This document shows, piece by piece, positions 1 to 7,135 of a stretch of DNA of 12,419 nt; position 1 is the first letter of the stretch; every line of letters starts with the position of its first letter. Below the pieces are notes generated by a model. It was not told where the DNA came from. It saw only the letters and a list, made by a program, of their open reading frames with translations, and did no database searches. The stretch covers positions 1 to 12,419 of the forward strand of contig DATGLE010000208.1 in the NCBI GenBank assembly GCA_035294325.1, read 5' to 3'. The position numbers and the translations under genes were made by a program. This DNA is from DATGLE01 sp035294325 (lineage in GTDB: Bacteria > Chloroflexota > Ktedonobacteria > Ktedonobacterales > Ktedonobacteraceae).

Positions 1-1017
1 GCCGACTTTATAGAGAATAAAGGAGCCAGCTGCGCAGCAGAGCAGCGGATAGCCAATCCTGCTGGCGGGCTGCGCCTTCCGAGAAATGAGCAGGCCGGTA
101 GTCCTTTCCTCCTGGGACGAAAGCGTCCTGGTGCGAGAGGAAACGCGGATTGGCCGCTCCGCCGTGCCCCAGGTATGGATCAGCGCTCCGGCGACGATCA
201 GCCCGCCGCCCAGGTAGCCGTTTAAGGGGAGCAGCTCGTGCAGGTAGAGGTTGGCAAAGATAGCGCCCAGAACTGGCTCCAGAATATAGATAAACGAGAC
301 CGTGACCGGCGAGATATAGCGCTGCAACAGCACGGTAATGAGCGTGGGCAGGCAGATGGTGCCGCCGGCCATGTAGAGAATAATCCAGAGATCTTTGGGC
401 AGCGCCGGGTGGACCGCCTGCCAGTCACCGAAGAGCAGTACCACCAGGTTGGCCCAGAGCGCCATCGTCAGCAGTTGAATGCCCAGCAGCGGCCGGTAGG
501 CGGTCTTGCCCCGCTGCTCATGGTCAGCGAGAAAGACATAGAAGGTGCAAAAGAGTCCGCCCAGGAAGGCGATCAGCGCGCCTCTGAGGCCGCCAATCGG
601 CGAGTTCGTGATGAGCAGAACGGCCCCGGCGACGGAGACGACTCCCGCCAGCCAGGTCGCCCCGGCTATGCGCCGGCGCAGGAAAAGCCAGGTGCAGAGT
701 GCGGCGAGGAAGCCGTTAAGCGCCGGGAAGAAGGCGGTGCTGGTAGCGGTATTATATTTGAGCGCAATATAGATCGTGAAGAGTCCCAGACACTGGCAGC
801 TTCCAAGCAAGATACCGCTCTTGACGACCTCCCTGGTAATCTCATGCCAGGAGATCATAATGAGGCAGAGCGCGATGGGGACGAGCGCCATCATCACAAA
901 AAAGGTGAATACGATAGGCTCTATGCGCCCCAGGGCCTCTCTCGATACCGAATAAGAGGTAGCGAAAAGAGTTGTGTTGAGTAAAAATGCCAGGCAGGCA
1001 ACAACCTTCATTTTCAT
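1..1017 (-). CDS. EamA/DMT-family transporter, 3' end cut by window edge
   Basis: The minus-strand frame opens at the ATG at 1017 and stays open for 339 codons to the left edge with no stop, so the C-terminus is missing. The protein is strongly hydrophobic, with about ten predicted membrane segments in two halves (roughly residues 5-137 and 145-283), the duplicated EamA layout of drug/metabolite exporters. The second half ends in a typical EamA stretch (residues 232-278, including FIYILEPVLGAIFANLYL). The family exports small metabolites, amino acids or drugs across the inner membrane; the substrate cannot be read from sequence. An AGGGA about 10 nt upstream supports the ATG at 1017 over the ATG at 1011. 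After the last EamA helix there is a polar tail of about 40 residues and then another hydrophobic stretch (about 321-336) at the edge, longer than usual for the family. The plus-strand open frame at 238-984 is its shadow. Confidence 0.85.
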   Translation of the reverse strand, partial: MKMKVVACLAFLLNTTLFATSYSVSREALGRIEPIVFTFFVMMALVPIALCLIMISWHEITREVVKSGILLGSCQCLGLFTIYIALKYNTATSTAFFPALNGFLAALCTWLFLRRRIAGATWLAGVVSVAGAVLLITNSPIGGLRGALIAFLGGLFCTFYVFLADHEQRGKTAYRPLLGIQLLTMALWANLVVLLFGDWQAVHPALPKDLWIILYMAGGTICLPTLITVLLQRYISPVTVSFIYILEPVLGAIFANLYLHELLPLNGYLGGGLIVAGALIHTWGTAERPIRVSSRTRTLSSQEERTTGLLISRKAQPASRIGYPLLCCAAGSFILYKVG

Positions 1018-1279
1018 CGGCGCAAATCCCTGATTTAAGAGCGAGGGGTTTGTTCCCGCACTCCGGCTGATAAACTGTCTATCAGCAGTATACTTGCGAG
1101 GGCTTTTGCGCGTCCCTGTTTTTGTTACGCATCATGAATTGCTGATTGCGCCTGGTCGGAAGCCAGACATCCCATGCTGTCACGCGAGGACACGTTTAAG
1201 GAGGGCAGACATCTCAGATTTTGAAGACGTGGTTGCACAATGTTCCAGACTTCTCAGAGCCTGCGGCGCTTCGCGAGCA
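1018..1279. other. non-coding spacer upstream of the transporter
   Basis: I see no convincing gene here. A plus-strand frame from 1094 to 1450 has no ribosome site and no recognisable product, and it runs through two palindromic repeats, so I treat it as chance. On the minus strand TATACT at 1092-1087 could be a -10 element for the transporter, about 70 nt upstream of its ATG, but no good -35 lies 16-18 bp from it. The hexamer sits in a GTATAC palindrome and so reads on both strands. Confidence 0.4.
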
Positions 1280-1334
1280 TTGGTATCAGTGATAAGGGCG
1301 CGGCCTGCGTCCGCGCCCTTATCACTGATACCAA
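1280..1334. repeat. perfect 24-bp inverted repeat with 7-nt loop
   Basis: The left arm is 1280-1303 (begins TTGGTATCAGTGATAAGG), the loop is CCTGCGT at 1304-1310, and the right arm is 1311-1334. The arms are exact reverse complements over 24 bp, far beyond chance for a window this size. No T-run follows on either strand, so it is not a standard intrinsic terminator. It is more likely a dispersed palindromic element (REP or MITE type), although as RNA it would form a very stable hairpin that could stop or stabilise transcripts between the regulator and the transporter. Confidence 0.85.
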
Positions 1335-1340
1335 CAAACA

Positions 1341-1356
1341 GGCCGCCTCCGGCGGC
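1341..1356. repeat. short GC-rich hairpin between the two larger palindromes
   Basis: GCCGCC and GGCGGC are separated by TCC, giving a 6-bp stem with a 3-nt loop. It sits between the 24-bp inverted repeat and the REP-like repeat, so three hairpins occur within about 155 bp. On its own it is too short to interpret. Confidence 0.4.
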
Positions 1357-1365
1357 AAGGGGCCA

Positions 1366-1433
1366 TGTCATTCTGAGCGGCTGCGAAGGATCCGAGTGCG
1401 ACCATCAGAGCCTTCGCAGCGCTCAGGATGACA
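1366..1433. repeat. REP-like hairpin of the TGTCATYCTGAGCG family, overlapping a stop codon
   Basis: The left arm at 1366-1389 starts TGTCATTCTGAGCG and ends GCTGCGAAGG. The right arm at 1411-1433, read on the minus strand, is the same sequence with one substitution and one missing G. The core resembles a family of dispersed palindromes (TGTCATCCTGAGCG...GCGAAGGAT) that I recall from many bacterial genomes, including Chloroflexota. The right arm includes the last 11 nt of the BTAD regulator gene, so the repeat supplies its final codons and stop. In the regulator mRNA it would form a terminal hairpin, with a plausible role in termination or 3' end protection. Confidence 0.7.
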
Positions 1434-4400
1434 CGTTCAGAAGTTGTTGAGCCTGCGTCTCCAGGGAGACAAGTTCGTAGCGGCGTGCCTCTTCTATCAC
1501 ACGTTCGATCTCCGCACGCGCTTTCTCCGTCTCGCCTGACAGCAGAGCGATCTGCGCCAGCGCCAGCCGGCCCCTCGTCCTCGTCTCCGCCTCCAATCCC
1601 GACAGGGCGAGCGCCCGCTCGACATCTCTGCGCGCCAGCCTCAAGAGCCGTTCGCGCGCTCTGGGCAAAGTCTGTACAGCGCGGGCCTGGATAATGCGCA
1701 TCGTGCCCAGTGCAACCAGCGCTGCCCCGATGCAGGGATCGTTGCGCATAGCCCGGCCAATGCCGAGGGCGCGGATGATGCAGGTGGCCGCCTCGTCAAG
1801 CTTCTCCTCTTCTTGCAGCACGCCGGCCAGCCCGACATTCCACATGCTCACATACTCGCGGTCATTGATGCGCTCGGCCAGCGAGAGCGCGCGCCTGTAC
1901 CATCCCTCGGACTCATCCAGATCGCCGTCAGCCGCCGCCAGTTCGGCCAGATTGTAGAAGACCAGCGCGGTCAGCGGCGTATCACCCAGCCGTTCCGCGA
2001 GGTTGAGGGCGCGGCGCAGCGACGATTGCGCGAGTTCATACCTCGCTTTCTTGAGGTAAACATGTCCCAGATCGGAGGAGACGTGGGCAATCCTGCGCTT
2101 GTGATCGTACTGCTCAAAAATAGCCAGCGCGGTCTTGAGGTGCTCCAGAGCTTCGGTGCGCCGCCCTTCGGCATTGGCGAGGGCGCCGAGCAACCGGTGA
2201 GTGAGGCCGAGGTCGGCGGGATCGCCCTCCAGTGTGCGTTGAATACGTGTGGTGCGCGCCGGACTGTCCGTCGCGGCGCTCAGGGGGCCGGTGGGGAGCT
2301 TTTGCTGCTGCTCGAAAAGGGAAAGCGCTTCCTGAGCGGCACGGCGCGCCTCCTCGTAGCGTCCCTCCTGCCAGTAGAGGCTTCCCTCCTGATGCAGCAG
2401 CCGTGCCCACGCGGGACCGGCAACGACGCCCGCGTCGCGCAATACCTGCTCGCCATGCCGGCAGCACTCTCTGGCGCGTTCACTGTCACCCGTATAGCGC
2501 CACGTCCAACCAATCTCGCCCCACAGCAGAGCCTGGATCTGGGCTTCGTAGCGCGCAGCCGCCTGAGAGGTGGCGGGCCGCGCTTCGCAGCGTGCGCGAT
2601 GCAGTTCCAGCGCCCGCATGTAGAGGCTGCGTGCCTCCACAAAATCGCCCAGGATCACGGTGCATTCGGCCAGTCGCTCCAGCAGGAAGATCAGGTGCGG
2701 CATCTCCTCAGTGGAGGCGGGAGCAGATTGCGTCCCGGCATTTTCCAGTGCGAGGCGATAGTGGCGCCCGGCCTCCGCGTAAGCCGAGAGAGCATAGGCA
2801 TGGTCGCCGGCCAGTTCGGCGAAGCGTGCAATGCGCTGCGGTTCCGCTCCACCCTTGATGAGATGATAGGTAATAGTAGCCGCGACCTCCTCGACGCGCT
2901 CCTGATACATGGTGAGCAGGGCATCGGCTGCGCGCTGGTGCAGGCGCAGCCGCCGCGCCGCCGAGAGGCGTTCATAGAGATGGCTGACTACCAGGGGATG
3001 CCAGAAGCGGTAGGTAATGCGCGTGCCGACGCCTTCCTCCGTCAGCACGCCAGCTTGCAGCCCTTCTTCCAGCAAATTGAGCACCGTATCTTCGTCTCCA
3101 GTCGCACCACCGGCCTCCATTGCATAAATGATGGGGAACTCGAAGGAGCCGCCGAGCACCGCAGCGGTCCCCAGCAACTGCAAACAGGATGCGCTGAGCC
3201 GGCTCAGGCGATGATCGAGGGCGTCGGCAATCGTCCTGGGCAGAGCGGGCGGGGCGGTGCGCGCGAGTTCTTCGGCGAAGAAGGGGTTGCCAGCGGCCTG
3301 CTCCTGGATGCGCTGCACCATCGATTCTGGCAGGTGCGAGACGAGCTGCGCGATCTGTTCGCTGGTGAGCGGCTCAATATTGAGCGTCATTACCGAGTGC
3401 TCGCGCTGCATATGAGCGATGAGCGAGCGCAGGGGGTGCAGCGGATAGCCGGGCAACTCGGTTTCGCGACAGGTTCCCAGTAGGAGCACGGGATAGCCGT
3501 AGAGATGACGGGCGAGGTAGCCCAGCAGTTCGAAGCTGCTGACATCGGCCCACTGAATATCGTCGAGCACGATCAGCAGCGGCGCGCTCTCGCTGGCGGC
3601 AATGAGCAGTTCATGGACGGCCTCCCATAGCCGCACCTGGTCGCGCTCCCCCTCGCCACCCCCCTGCACGCTCATAGCCTGGCGCCGCGCCGTCTGCTGC
3701 TGGAGCGCCGGCTGTAAGACCGTCGCCAGTTCCGGCAGAAGAGCCATGAGCGGCTGGAGCGTTTCCTGGGCAATGGTGGTCAGCGCTGGCAGGCGCAGGG
3801 CCGGTGCTAATCCGCTGCCGGTATCCAGGATCCTGCGCAATACATCGGTCCAGAGGCGGTAGGGGATGCCGCCCTCCTGCGAGTAGATGCGGCCCCAGGC
3901 GACGGTCCAGCCCCGCCGCTGCGCTTCTCGGCTCAACTCTTCCGCCAGGCGCGTCTTACCAATGCCGGCCTCGCCCATCAGCACTGCGCACTGCGGGCGG
4001 CGCTGCGTATCGAGCGGGATTCCCGAAAGGCGCCTCTGTCCAACCAGTTGCAGGCGCGCATGCTGTTCCGCATCGATCAGTAGAGAGCGCAGCGTCCCCA
4101 GTTCAGATTCGCGCCCCACGAGCTGGCTCTGGTGGCTGCGTCCGATCTGCGCCGACGCGACAGCAGCGGCTCCGTTCACCTCCGTTGCGGGACCGGCGGG
4201 TACAGGCTGTGGCGGAGCGCCGGGCTGGACTGACGCCACCGGGTCCAGGGCCGGGTTGGCAGTGATCGCCTCGCCGGTGATCGTTCCTCCCTGCCGCACG
4301 GTCTCATAGAGCATACGCGTCTCCTCAGAAGGGACGCTGCGAAACTCGCTGTAGAGCACATCGGCGAGCCGGTGATAAGCGCGCAGGGCCTCGCCGCGCC

Positions 4401-5334
4401 GCTTGAGCCGCGCCAGCACAACAATGAGGCGCTGGACGGCAGCCTCGTTGGCAGGGTCCTTCGCCAGCAAGCGATCCAGCACATCAATAGCGCCGGCGCT
4501 CGCTCCTTGAGCGATATACACATCGGCCAGTTCCAGCAGGAGCCTCACCCAGTTGCGACGCAGGGCCTGCCGGCGCGCGATAACCCACTCGGCATAGCGC
4601 TCCTCCGGCAAGAAGTCGTTGCTATAGAGCGCCGCCGCCTGCTTTAACAGGCGCTCGCACTGCGCGAGCTGTGCGGCGCCTGCCCCGGCCTCTATCTTGA
4701 TGCCGAGAGCATCGACCTGGGCCAGCAGGGCTTCAAAGGCATCAGCATCGATCCAGATATGTGACTGATCGGCCAGCATGAGCCAGTCGCCTTCGCTGCG
4801 CAGCAAAAGTTCTTGAAGATTGGTAGCGCGCTGGTGCCCGAGGACCTGGCGCAGATGATGCACGGCGCGGTGAAGATTATTGGTGGCAACACTGACCGCG
4901 CTATCGGGCCAGAGATCTTCCAGCGCCTGTTCGCGATTCACTTTGCGTCCGGGAGCGCAGATGAGATAAGCCAGCAGCAGGCGAACGCGCGGCTGCTGCC
5001 AGGCGCTATCGGTTACGGTCTGCCACGCGGCATCGCGTCCACTACGCCGTTCAAGACGAAACTGTCCCAGTGTGGAGATGCGGATGGAGACGCTATCGAG
5101 TTCGGCGGGAAGGTCGGCGGAAAGTGAAGGCTCTACGATGATCTCGGGTGCTGTTTCTAGCGTGGCCTGTACGCCCGGCGGTAGATGCTTGCCAATGTAG
5201 GTGCGCGTGGTACGGCCATTGACGGTCTGATAGGCATACCAGTAGGGGCCATGCCCTATGCCTTCCCGGCACTTACGGCAGCGCGGTTTGCCGCAATAGC
5301 TGATCTGCTGGTGATAGGTGATCTTGCTATTCAT
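1423..5334 (-). CDS. BTAD/SARP-type AAA ATPase-TPR transcriptional regulator
   Basis: A 1303-residue cytoplasmic regulator, starting from the ATG at 5334. Domains in order: a Cys-rich N-terminus (residues 1-50; C14, C19, C22, H28, then GHGPYWY); an OmpR-type winged helix (about 82-166); a bacterial transcriptional activation domain (about 195-349); a Pro/Ala linker; a STAND/MalT-like ATPase with Walker A GEAGIGKT (454-461) and Walker B LLIVLDD (D591, D592); and a long TPR array (about 820-1300). Such proteins bind DNA and are thought to switch on when a ligand or partner reaches the sensor region under ATP control; target genes cannot be read from sequence. The GTG at 5343 in the same frame is only 1 nt from the GGAG at 5348-5345, while the ATG at 5334 is 10 nt away, so I chose the ATG. 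The long plus-strand frame at 1813-3483 is a GC-rich shadow. Confidence 0.92.
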   Translation of the reverse strand: MNSKITYHQQISYCGKPRCRKCREGIGHGPYWYAYQTVNGRTTRTYIGKHLPPGVQATLETAPEIIVEPSLSADLPAELDSVSIRISTLGQFRLERRSGRDAAWQTVTDSAWQQPRVRLLLAYLICAPGRKVNREQALEDLWPDSAVSVATNNLHRAVHHLRQVLGHQRATNLQELLLRSEGDWLMLADQSHIWIDADAFEALLAQVDALGIKIEAGAGAAQLAQCERLLKQAAALYSNDFLPEERYAEWVIARRQALRRNWVRLLLELADVYIAQGASAGAIDVLDRLLAKDPANEAAVQRLIVVLARLKRRGEALRAYHRLADVLYSEFRSVPSEETRMLYETVRQGGTITGEAITANPALDPVASVQPGAPPQPVPAGPATEVNGAAAVASAQIGRSHQSQLVGRESELGTLRSLLIDAEQHARLQLVGQRRLSGIPLDTQRRPQCAVLMGEAGIGKTRLAEELSREAQRRGWTVAWGRIYSQEGGIPYRLWTDVLRRILDTGSGLAPALRLPALTTIAQETLQPLMALLPELATVLQPALQQQTARRQAMSVQGGGEGERDQVRLWEAVHELLIAASESAPLLIVLDDIQWADVSSFELLGYLARHLYGYPVLLLGTCRETELPGYPLHPLRSLIAHMQREHSVMTLNIEPLTSEQIAQLVSHLPESMVQRIQEQAAGNPFFAEELARTAPPALPRTIADALDHRLSRLSASCLQLLGTAAVLGGSFEFPIIYAMEAGGATGDEDTVLNLLEEGLQAGVLTEEGVGTRITYRFWHPLVVSHLYERLSAARRLRLHQRAADALLTMYQERVEEVAATITYHLIKGGAEPQRIARFAELAGDHAYALSAYAEAGRHYRLALENAGTQSAPASTEEMPHLIFLLERLAECTVILGDFVEARSLYMRALELHRARCEARPATSQAAARYEAQIQALLWGEIGWTWRYTGDSERARECCRHGEQVLRDAGVVAGPAWARLLHQEGSLYWQEGRYEEARRAAQEALSLFEQQQKLPTGPLSAATDSPARTTRIQRTLEGDPADLGLTHRLLGALANAEGRRTEALEHLKTALAIFEQYDHKRRIAHVSSDLGHVYLKKARYELAQSSLRRALNLAERLGDTPLTALVFYNLAELAAADGDLDESEGWYRRALSLAERINDREYVSMWNVGLAGVLQEEEKLDEAATCIIRALGIGRAMRNDPCIGAALVALGTMRIIQARAVQTLPRARERLLRLARRDVERALALSGLEAETRTRGRLALAQIALLSGETEKARAEIERVIEEARRYELVSLETQAQQLLNVSS

Positions 5335-5395
5335 GCACGGCACGCTCCTTGACTAGCACCTGCCAGAGCGCATCGCGGGTGGCTCCCTGCGCCAT
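5327..5395 (-). CDS. possible 22-codon leader ORF overlapping the BTAD start
   Basis: Upstream of the regulator the minus strand carries ATG at 5395 followed by 22 sense codons (MAQGATRDALWQVLVKERAV...) and TAG at 5329-5327, which overlaps the first codons of the regulator in another frame. GCAGGG lies a few bases upstream as a weak ribosome site. The arrangement would allow translational coupling. It is short and has no recognised homologue, so it may be chance. Confidence 0.2.
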   Translation of the reverse strand: MAQGATRDALWQVLVKERAVHE

Positions 5396-5697
5396 GCGCC
5401 CTGCGCCGATTGTTCCTGAGAAGAGGGACATGTTACAGCTATTATAACCAGCCCGTCAACAATCCAGAATACCATAAGATTTTAAAATCATCATCTCCTT
5501 TATGCCTGTCTCAACCGTGTAATACACGTCAGGCAGCCTATGCTATAGTCTTTGCTACACGTTATCAGGACCTTCGACGCTTTCAGAAGCCCCGGCGCCC
5601 CGAGGATTACCGGCCAACGACAGTTATAGCCAATCATCCAATCTATACGGGGAGAGGATCACGAAGGTGCCAGTTCCCCGTTCCACAAACCGGGGAT
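5335..5697. other. divergent intergenic region between regulator and CPBP operon
   Basis: I see no confident gene here. A plus-strand frame from 5410 to 5796 has no ribosome site or family features and crosses the CPBP promoter. The stretch holds the possible leader ORF and the -10 for the regulator. It also has a small palindrome CGTGT-aat-ACACG at 5516-5528 and a plus-strand TATAGT at 5544-5549 with no good -35. TCCCCG/CGGGGA arms at 5675-5680 and 5691-5696 lie directly upstream of the CPBP promoter. The bases are visibly more AT-rich around 5430-5550. Confidence 0.5.
5441..5469 (-). promoter_or_regulatory. candidate promoter of the BTAD regulator
   Basis: The minus strand has a perfect -10 TATAAT (plus 5446-5441). 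The hexamer 17 bp upstream is TTCTGG (plus 5469-5464), a weak -35. Transcription would start near 5434, leaving about 100 nt of leader before the ATG at 5334. The weak -35 fits an activated promoter, but this is inference. Confidence 0.4.
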
Positions 5698-5726
5698 TTG
5701 ACAGATTCCCGGCCACACGTTATTAT
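5698..5726 (+). promoter_or_regulatory. consensus sigma-70 promoter of the CPBP-ArsR-SdpI operon
   Basis: The -35 is TTGACA (5698-5703), exact consensus, followed by a 17-bp spacer and TATTAT (5721-5726), five of six matches to the -10 consensus. Transcription would begin around 5733, giving a leader of about 140 nt before the ATG at 5875. It is the best promoter in the window; such strength suits a unit that is normally held repressed. Confidence 0.8.
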
Positions 5727-5745
5727 TTCAATAGACATTGAAATA
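5724..5745. promoter_or_regulatory. 9-4-9 palindrome, likely operator of the ArsR-type repressor
   Basis: The arms TATTTCAAT (5724-5732) and ATTGAAATA (5737-5745) are exact inverted repeats separated by AGAC. The site begins inside the -10 hexamer and covers the predicted start of transcription, so a bound dimer would block RNA polymerase. ArsR/SmtB-family dimers typically bind AT-rich imperfect palindromes of this size, and the operon encodes such a protein as its second gene. A further ATTGAA at 5745-5750 continues the right arm as a direct repeat. Binding by this ArsR protein is inferred. Confidence 0.65.
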
Positions 5746-5769
5746 TTGAAGCAACCTGGAGAGTGTGTT

Positions 5770-5788
5770 TGCGCGGCCCCACCGCGCA
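5770..5788 (+). promoter_or_regulatory. GC-rich hairpin in the operon leader
   Basis: TGCGCGG (5770-5776) and CCGCGCA (5782-5788) form a 7-bp GC-rich stem with a CCCCA loop, about 40 nt after the predicted start of transcription. A GGGG just after it could compete by pairing with the loop cytosines. There is no T-run, so attenuation is only a possibility. Confidence 0.35.
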
Positions 5789-5874
5789 GGGGATAGAGGG
5801 TGTGGTGTGGTCCAGGCGCGAGCGAGGGAGCCGAACAGCAGACGCACTTTGAGTTCTCAGGAAGAGGAAAAGTA

Positions 5875-6759
5875 ATGGCAATCTCATCACGGCCAGATGC
5901 GACTGTCAAATGGGGCAGCATCGCGCTATATATACTTTTCGCGTTCGCTATTAGCTGGGTGATCTGGCTGGGCCTTGGCGCGCTCGGCGTATCGTTTACA
6001 ATACGAGTTGCCATTGGGATGTTCGGTCCGGCGCTGGCAGCGGTGCTGGTGCGACTGATCAGGCACGAAGGCTTTGCCGATGCAGGTCTGAGGCTGGTGG
6101 CACGCGGGCGATCCGGCGCATGGCGTATGTACATCGCAGCCTATATCGTACCGCCGATACTGATCGCACTGAGCATCGGTTTCGTCATGCTGGTCGGTCT
6201 ACAACACTGGGCACTGCCGCAGAATATGCAGGCAATGGGCCAGGGCATCAGCAAGGCATTACCGGCGACGATAGTGCTGGCCTTCACCTTTGGCATTCTG
6301 TTCAACATGATCTTCACCTTTGGCGAGGAGTTCGGTTGGCGCAGTTATCTACTGCTTCGTCTCGCCCCACTGGGAGGCATTCCAGCCGCCATCATCACAG
6401 GCATCATCTGGGGATTGTGGCACGCGCCGTTGATCATCCTCAATGGCTACAATTATCCCGGCCATCCAATCCTCGGGGTTATCATGATGGTCGTCTTCAC
6501 CGTCTCACTGAGTATGATCTTCACATGGCTGCGCTTCCGTTCAGGCAGCGTGTGGCCCTCGACACTGGCACACGCTGCCGTCAATGCGCAGTACAATTAC
6601 GGGGTCTTGCTGCTCTCTCCTGCCGATTCTTTGCTGCGCGCCCCGATTGGCCTGGTTGGCCTCATACCGACGATCATCTTCGCGATAATACTGGCCGCGA
6701 CAGGTCTCTTACATCCAGAACCGGACCATACGGGTGAGATGGCTAAAGCCATACCATAG
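5875..6759 (+). CDS. CPBP-family intramembrane metalloprotease (CAAX/Abi type)
   Basis: A 294-residue multi-pass membrane protein carrying the three conserved CPBP (Abi) motifs: EEFGWR (E151, E152, R156), WGLWHAP with H183, and HAAVN (H233, N237). In this family these residues form an intramembrane metal-dependent active site; characterised members cleave prenylated proteins in eukaryotes, and bacterial members are often tied to bacteriocin self-immunity or processing. All key residues are intact, so it is probably active, but the substrate is unknown. The frame extends upstream to 5800, but GAGGA just before the ATG at 5875 and the hydrophilic, family-unlike upstream residues favour 5875. 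It is the first gene of a tight operon, with 15 nt to the ArsR-type gene, and is probably controlled by the palindrome at 5724-5745. Confidence 0.9.
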   Translation: MAISSRPDATVKWGSIALYILFAFAISWVIWLGLGALGVSFTIRVAIGMFGPALAAVLVRLIRHEGFADAGLRLVARGRSGAWRMYIAAYIVPPILIALSIGFVMLVGLQHWALPQNMQAMGQGISKALPATIVLAFTFGILFNMIFTFGEEFGWRSYLLLRLAPLGGIPAAIITGIIWGLWHAPLIILNGYNYPGHPILGVIMMVVFTVSLSMIFTWLRFRSGSVWPSTLAHAAVNAQYNYGVLLLSPADSLLRAPIGLVGLIPTIIFAIILAATGLLHPEPDHTGEMAKAIP

Positions 6760-6774
6760 TCGAGCGAGGCGCAT

Positions 6775-7122
6775 ATGCAAGAAGCCTACAAAGCGATTGC
6801 CGATCCCACACGGAGACGCATTCTCAAATACCTGCGCGGAGGCGAGCATACCGCCGGCGAGCTTGCAACATTCACCAGAGCAAGCCCCTCCGCGCTCTCG
6901 CACCATCTGACGGTACTGAAGCTGGCCGACCTGGTGCGCGTGGAGCGACGCGGCCAGTTCCAGGTCTATTCGCTCAACACCACCGTTTTTCAGGATTTGC
7001 TGACTGAACTGCTGGAGTGGTTGGGCGGAGGAGGAGATACCGCGTCAAACCAGAAAGAGGCTCATGAAGAACTGGCATCCGAGCAAGAGATTCGTGAAGA
7101 AACAACACCTGAGCAGAAATAA
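6775..7122 (+). CDS. ArsR/SdpR-type winged-helix repressor
   Basis: A 115-residue protein that opens with the usual ArsR-family start (MQEAYKAIADPTRRRIL). A helix-turn-helix follows at about residues 26-50 (TAGELATFTRASPSALSHHL) with a wing at 52-66. No cysteine pair or His/Asp metal-binding motif is visible; the protein has no Cys at all, so metal sensing is unlikely and an SdpR-like role fits better. In Bacillus subtilis SdpR represses its own operon until the membrane protein SdpI sequesters it. The next gene here encodes an SdpI-like protein. The last 30 residues are acidic and Glu-rich beyond the HTH fold, and could contact a partner. GAGCGAGG precedes the ATG. Spacing is 15 nt from the CPBP gene and 13 nt to the SdpI gene. 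Confidence 0.9.
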   Translation: MQEAYKAIADPTRRRILKYLRGGEHTAGELATFTRASPSALSHHLTVLKLADLVRVERRGQFQVYSLNTTVFQDLLTELLEWLGGGGDTASNQKEAHEELASEQEIREETTPEQK

Positions 7123-7135
7123 TGGAGCAATAAGG

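Noticed and set aside
238..984. 248-codon plus-strand frame
   Set aside because: It is antisense to the EamA transporter; its product is very hydrophilic and unlike any family, while the minus frame shows clear EamA features.
1094..1450. 118-codon plus-strand frame over the intergenic repeats
   Set aside because: It reads through two palindromic repeats and into the end of the regulator gene, with no ribosome site or recognisable product.
1813..3483. 556-codon open frame on the plus strand
   Set aside because: It lies wholly antisense to the BTAD regulator, has no recognisable domain, and its composition follows from the GC-rich codons of the opposite strand.
5800..5874. upstream ATG giving a 25-residue longer CPBP protein
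   Set aside because: There is no ribosome site at 5800 and the added residues are unlike a CPBP N-terminus; GAGGA precedes the ATG at 5875.
7064..7135. 24-residue N-terminal extension of the SdpI protein
   Set aside because: It overlaps the ArsR gene and lacks the family start; the ATG at 7136 has a good ribosome site.
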